A stretch of 64,000 nucleotides of DNA from Pseudidiomarina salinarum (GTDB lineage: Bacteria > Pseudomonadota > Gammaproteobacteria > Enterobacterales > Alteromonadaceae), in NCBI RefSeq assembly GCF_000753715.1, contig NZ_JPER01000006.1:62001-126000 (forward strand), written 5' to 3'. How positions within the stretch are numbered: position 1 is the stretch's first letter; each line of letters starts with the position of its first letter. Below, piece by piece: positions 62,271 through 64,000 of this stretch. The position numbers and the translations under genes are program-made. The notes under the pieces are model-generated. The model had not been told where the DNA came from. It made no database searches and saw only the letters and a list, made by a program, of their open reading frames with translations.

Positions 62271-63550
62271 AAAAGTTAATGAGTGCGGTGTTGGCCGCAA
62301 GTTTTACGCTGAGCGCCGCGGCCCACGATATGGTGCCGGGCGAGCCACAGCAACAGCCGGTTCTGTTGCAGGGCGGCACCCTGTATACCATCACTGATGG
62401 CATTCAGCCGCAGACCGATCTGCTGTTCGAAAACGGTGTTATTACTGCCATTGGCAAGAATATTGAATTACCTGAGAATACCCGGGTTATCAATATTGAC
62501 GGCCGGCATGTCTACCCGGGCCTGATTGCCATGGATACGACTTTAGGTCTGGTTGAAATTGGAGCGGTTCGTGCCACTGATGATCAGGAAGAAGTCGGAA
62601 GCATCACGCCGGAAGTAAGCGGGCACACCGCTTATAACCCCGATTCAGAAGTTATCCCGACGGTGCGTTTTAACGGGATTACTCATGCTCAAATCGTACC
62701 ACAGGGTGATCTGATCCGTGGCCGCTCCAGTTTGTTACAAACCGACGGCTGGACCTTTGAAGATGCCGCTGAAGTACTGGATATGGGCGTTCATCTGAGC
62801 TGGCCGCGGGTTGGCCTGAATACGGCCTGGTGGGAACGCCGGAGTCCGGAAGAGCAACGTAAAGCCAATGCCGAAGCACTGAAAAAGCTGCATCAGGCAT
62901 TTACTGACGCGCAGGCTTACTATGTCGCCAAACTGGCGGGTGAGTCGCAGGGTACCGATGTGCGTTGGGAAGCCATGACCGGGTTATTTGACGGCAGCAG
63001 CAAGCTATATATCCACGCTCAGGACAAACGCCAGATTGAACAGGCGCTCGATTTTAGCCGTGAGTATGGCTTTGATCTGGTACTGATGGGTGCCCGGGAT
63101 GCCTGGCGCCTGGCGGCAGAACTGGCCGCCGCTGAGGTTGATGTGGTTTACGGGGCTCCTTACGGCCTGCCGACGCGCCACGATGAAGCCTATGATCAGG
63201 CCTATGCGACGCCGGCCATTCTGGCGCAGGCCGGGGTAAACTTTGCGATAAGCTATCCCGGTTACTGGGATATTCGTAACCTGGCTTTTGCCGCCGGCAA
63301 TGCGGTCGCTTATGGTCTGGACCAGCAGCAAGCGCTGGCGGCTATCACCATTAAGCCCGCTCAGATCATGGGCGTTGATGATAAAATCGGATCGCTGGAA
63401 GTTGGTAAACAGGCATCGCTGATCGTTTCTGGCGGTGATGTAATGAACCATCTGAGTCAGGATATTGAACTGATGTTCATTGACGGCAGCGCGGTTGACC
63501 TCAACAATCGGCATAATCAGTTGTATCAGAAATACCGGCAGAAGCCGTAA
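62267..63550 (+). CDS. Exported amidohydrolase-like protein lacking HxH
   Basis: A 427-residue protein with a signal peptide (~1-20, ending SAAA). It has the flanking beta-sandwich (LLQGGTLYTITDGIQPQTDLLFENG) and barrel of amidohydrolases, and ends IGSLEVGKQASLIVSGGDV. The metal motif position reads YPGLIAMDTTLGLVE, without histidines, much like the first half of its neighbour. It is probably a non-catalytic partner, coupled through ATGA. Confidence 0.83.
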   Translation: MKKLMSAVLAASFTLSAAAHDMVPGEPQQQPVLLQGGTLYTITDGIQPQTDLLFENGVITAIGKNIELPENTRVINIDGRHVYPGLIAMDTTLGLVEIGAVRATDDQEEVGSITPEVSGHTAYNPDSEVIPTVRFNGITHAQIVPQGDLIRGRSSLLQTDGWTFEDAAEVLDMGVHLSWPRVGLNTAWWERRSPEEQRKANAEALKKLHQAFTDAQAYYVAKLAGESQGTDVRWEAMTGLFDGSSKLYIHAQDKRQIEQALDFSREYGFDLVLMGARDAWRLAAELAAAEVDVVYGAPYGLPTRHDEAYDQAYATPAILAQAGVNFAISYPGYWDIRNLAFAAGNAVAYGLDQQQALAAITIKPAQIMGVDDKIGSLEVGKQASLIVSGGDVMNHLSQDIELMFIDGSAVDLNNRHNQLYQKYRQKP

Positions 63551-63565
63551 TGCTGAACTAACCAA

Positions 63566-63593
63566 TAAAAACCGGGCCTGGCCCGGTTTTTGT
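63566..63593 (+). terminator. Rho-independent terminator after the amidohydrolase pair
   Basis: An ACCGGGC/GCCCGGT stem with a CTG loop, flanked by A and T runs, begins 16 nt after the stop codon. Confidence 0.93.
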
Positions 63594-63655
63594 TGTGTTG
63601 TTCGGGATCTGTTGGCAGTATCATAAGGCATATTAAATCAACCAGGCGATAGCTT

Positions 63656-63961
63656 ATGACGTTACACAGACAGTTCTCCAATGACGGCAAAGAACTTATT
63701 ATCGCGATTAAGGGCAAGTTTGACTTTAGTCTGGTCCAGGAATTTCGCCAGGCGTACCATGATATCGGTGAGCAACAGCCAACGGTGCTTATCGATTTGC
63801 GTGAAACCGATTACCTGGACAGTTCAGCACTCGGCATGCTGCTGAATATGCGCAAGTCACTTGGTAAGGCAGTGAAAGCCATCCATATCATCAATTGCCG
63901 TCCTGAAGTTCGCAGTATTCTGGATATTTCCCGTTTCGATAAATTGTTTATCATTGAGTAA
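63656..63961 (+). CDS. STAS-domain anti-sigma-factor antagonist
   Basis: A 101-residue SpoIIAA-like STAS protein. The phosphorylatable serine is in DYLDSSALGMLLNMRKSLG (~58-62), and VKAIHIINCRPEVRSILDISRFDKLFII is typical. Such proteins act in partner-switching with a HPK-like kinase and a PP2C phosphatase. The next gene, cut at the edge, may be one of these. Confidence 0.92.
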   Translation: MTLHRQFSNDGKELIIAIKGKFDFSLVQEFRQAYHDIGEQQPTVLIDLRETDYLDSSALGMLLNMRKSLGKAVKAIHIINCRPEVRSILDISRFDKLFIIE

Positions 63962-63967
63962 ATCTGC

Positions 63968-64000
63968 TTGAACGAAGAAACCCTTGCTGAAAGTAATCTG
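63968..64000 (+). CDS. Possible start of a gene after the STAS protein (cut by window edge)
   Basis: A TTG at 63968 opens 11 in-frame codons (NEETLAESNL) to the window end, 6 nt after the STAS stop. In related bacteria a PP2C response-regulator phosphatase often follows here, but too little sequence is present to identify it. Confidence 0.25.
   Translation, partial: MNEETLAESNL

Noticed and set aside
63005-63631. 208-codon reverse-strand frame over the end of the small amidohydrolase
   Set aside because: It crosses the terminator and has no family likeness; a shadow.

Overview
The window looks like chromosomal DNA of a marine or halophilic gammaproteobacterium, most likely of the Alteromonadales and perhaps Idiomarinaceae-like. 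That placement is inferred from protein similarity to E. coli and other gammaproteobacteria, from gene orders such as valS-holC-pepA/lptFG, rpsF-priB-rpsR-rplI, alaS-csrA and rpsP-rimM-trmD-rplS, and from salt-related genes (a BCCT osmolyte carrier and the Na+-pumping oxaloacetate decarboxylase oadGAB). I see no prophage, insertion sequence, CRISPR array or rRNA. Coding density is very high and no gene-free stretch exceeds about 250 bases.

Layout. 1-5220: valS (partial), holC and pepA on the minus strand, divergent from lptF-lptG. 5240-6470: an RDD membrane protein, tRNA-Leu(CAA) and a DUF2165 membrane protein. 6610-10204: rnr, rlmB and an unknown membrane-anchored gene, each overlapping the next by 4 nt. 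10211-11850: the rpsF-priB-rpsR-rplI operon with an S6:S18-binding leader and a terminator. 11951-13975: an ECF sigma factor, a probable anti-sigma factor and an exported DUF4097 protein with VSGD repeats. 14090-18599: dnaB, zur, an amidase and dusA. 18631-19172: a sigma-54 promoter with an IHF site drives two tiny genes, in the place where E. coli has pspG. 19251-20462: an exported M19 dipeptidase. 20488-25730: the S10 operon (rpsJ to rpsQ) with a leader attenuator; it ends at a strong terminator instead of running on into the spc genes.

25811-31283: a BCCT carrier with an outer-membrane barrel protein, then fadH behind a PsrA-like operator. 31290-36241: rnm, yciO, scpA, scpB, rluB and an agmatine deiminase, tightly packed. 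36238-40632: a SIMPL lipoprotein, recX (no recA next to it), alaS and csrA. 40765-41103: tRNA-Ser(GCU) and two identical tRNA-Arg(ACG). 41230-44406: oadGAB. 44417-46704: a soluble hybrid histidine kinase translationally coupled to a 58-residue membrane protein. 46875-51273: gshA, an SLT lipoprotein, yfjD and ypjD. 51419-56133: ffh, rpsP-rimM-trmD-rplS and tyrA. 56095-59030: a stand-alone receiver protein, cytochrome b561, an unusual FAD oxidoreductase and cytochrome c'. 59178-63550: two exported amidohydrolase-fold proteins in which only one of the apparent domains keeps the HxH metal motif. 63656-64000: a STAS protein and the first codons of a possible next gene.

Most of the window is core housekeeping. 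The most novel parts are the sigma-54 micro-operon after dusA, the sigma/anti-sigma/VSGD-repeat cassette, the kinase with its coupled mini membrane protein, the partly degenerate amidohydrolase pair, the redox cluster with a modified disulfide-reductase fold, and the fadH control region.
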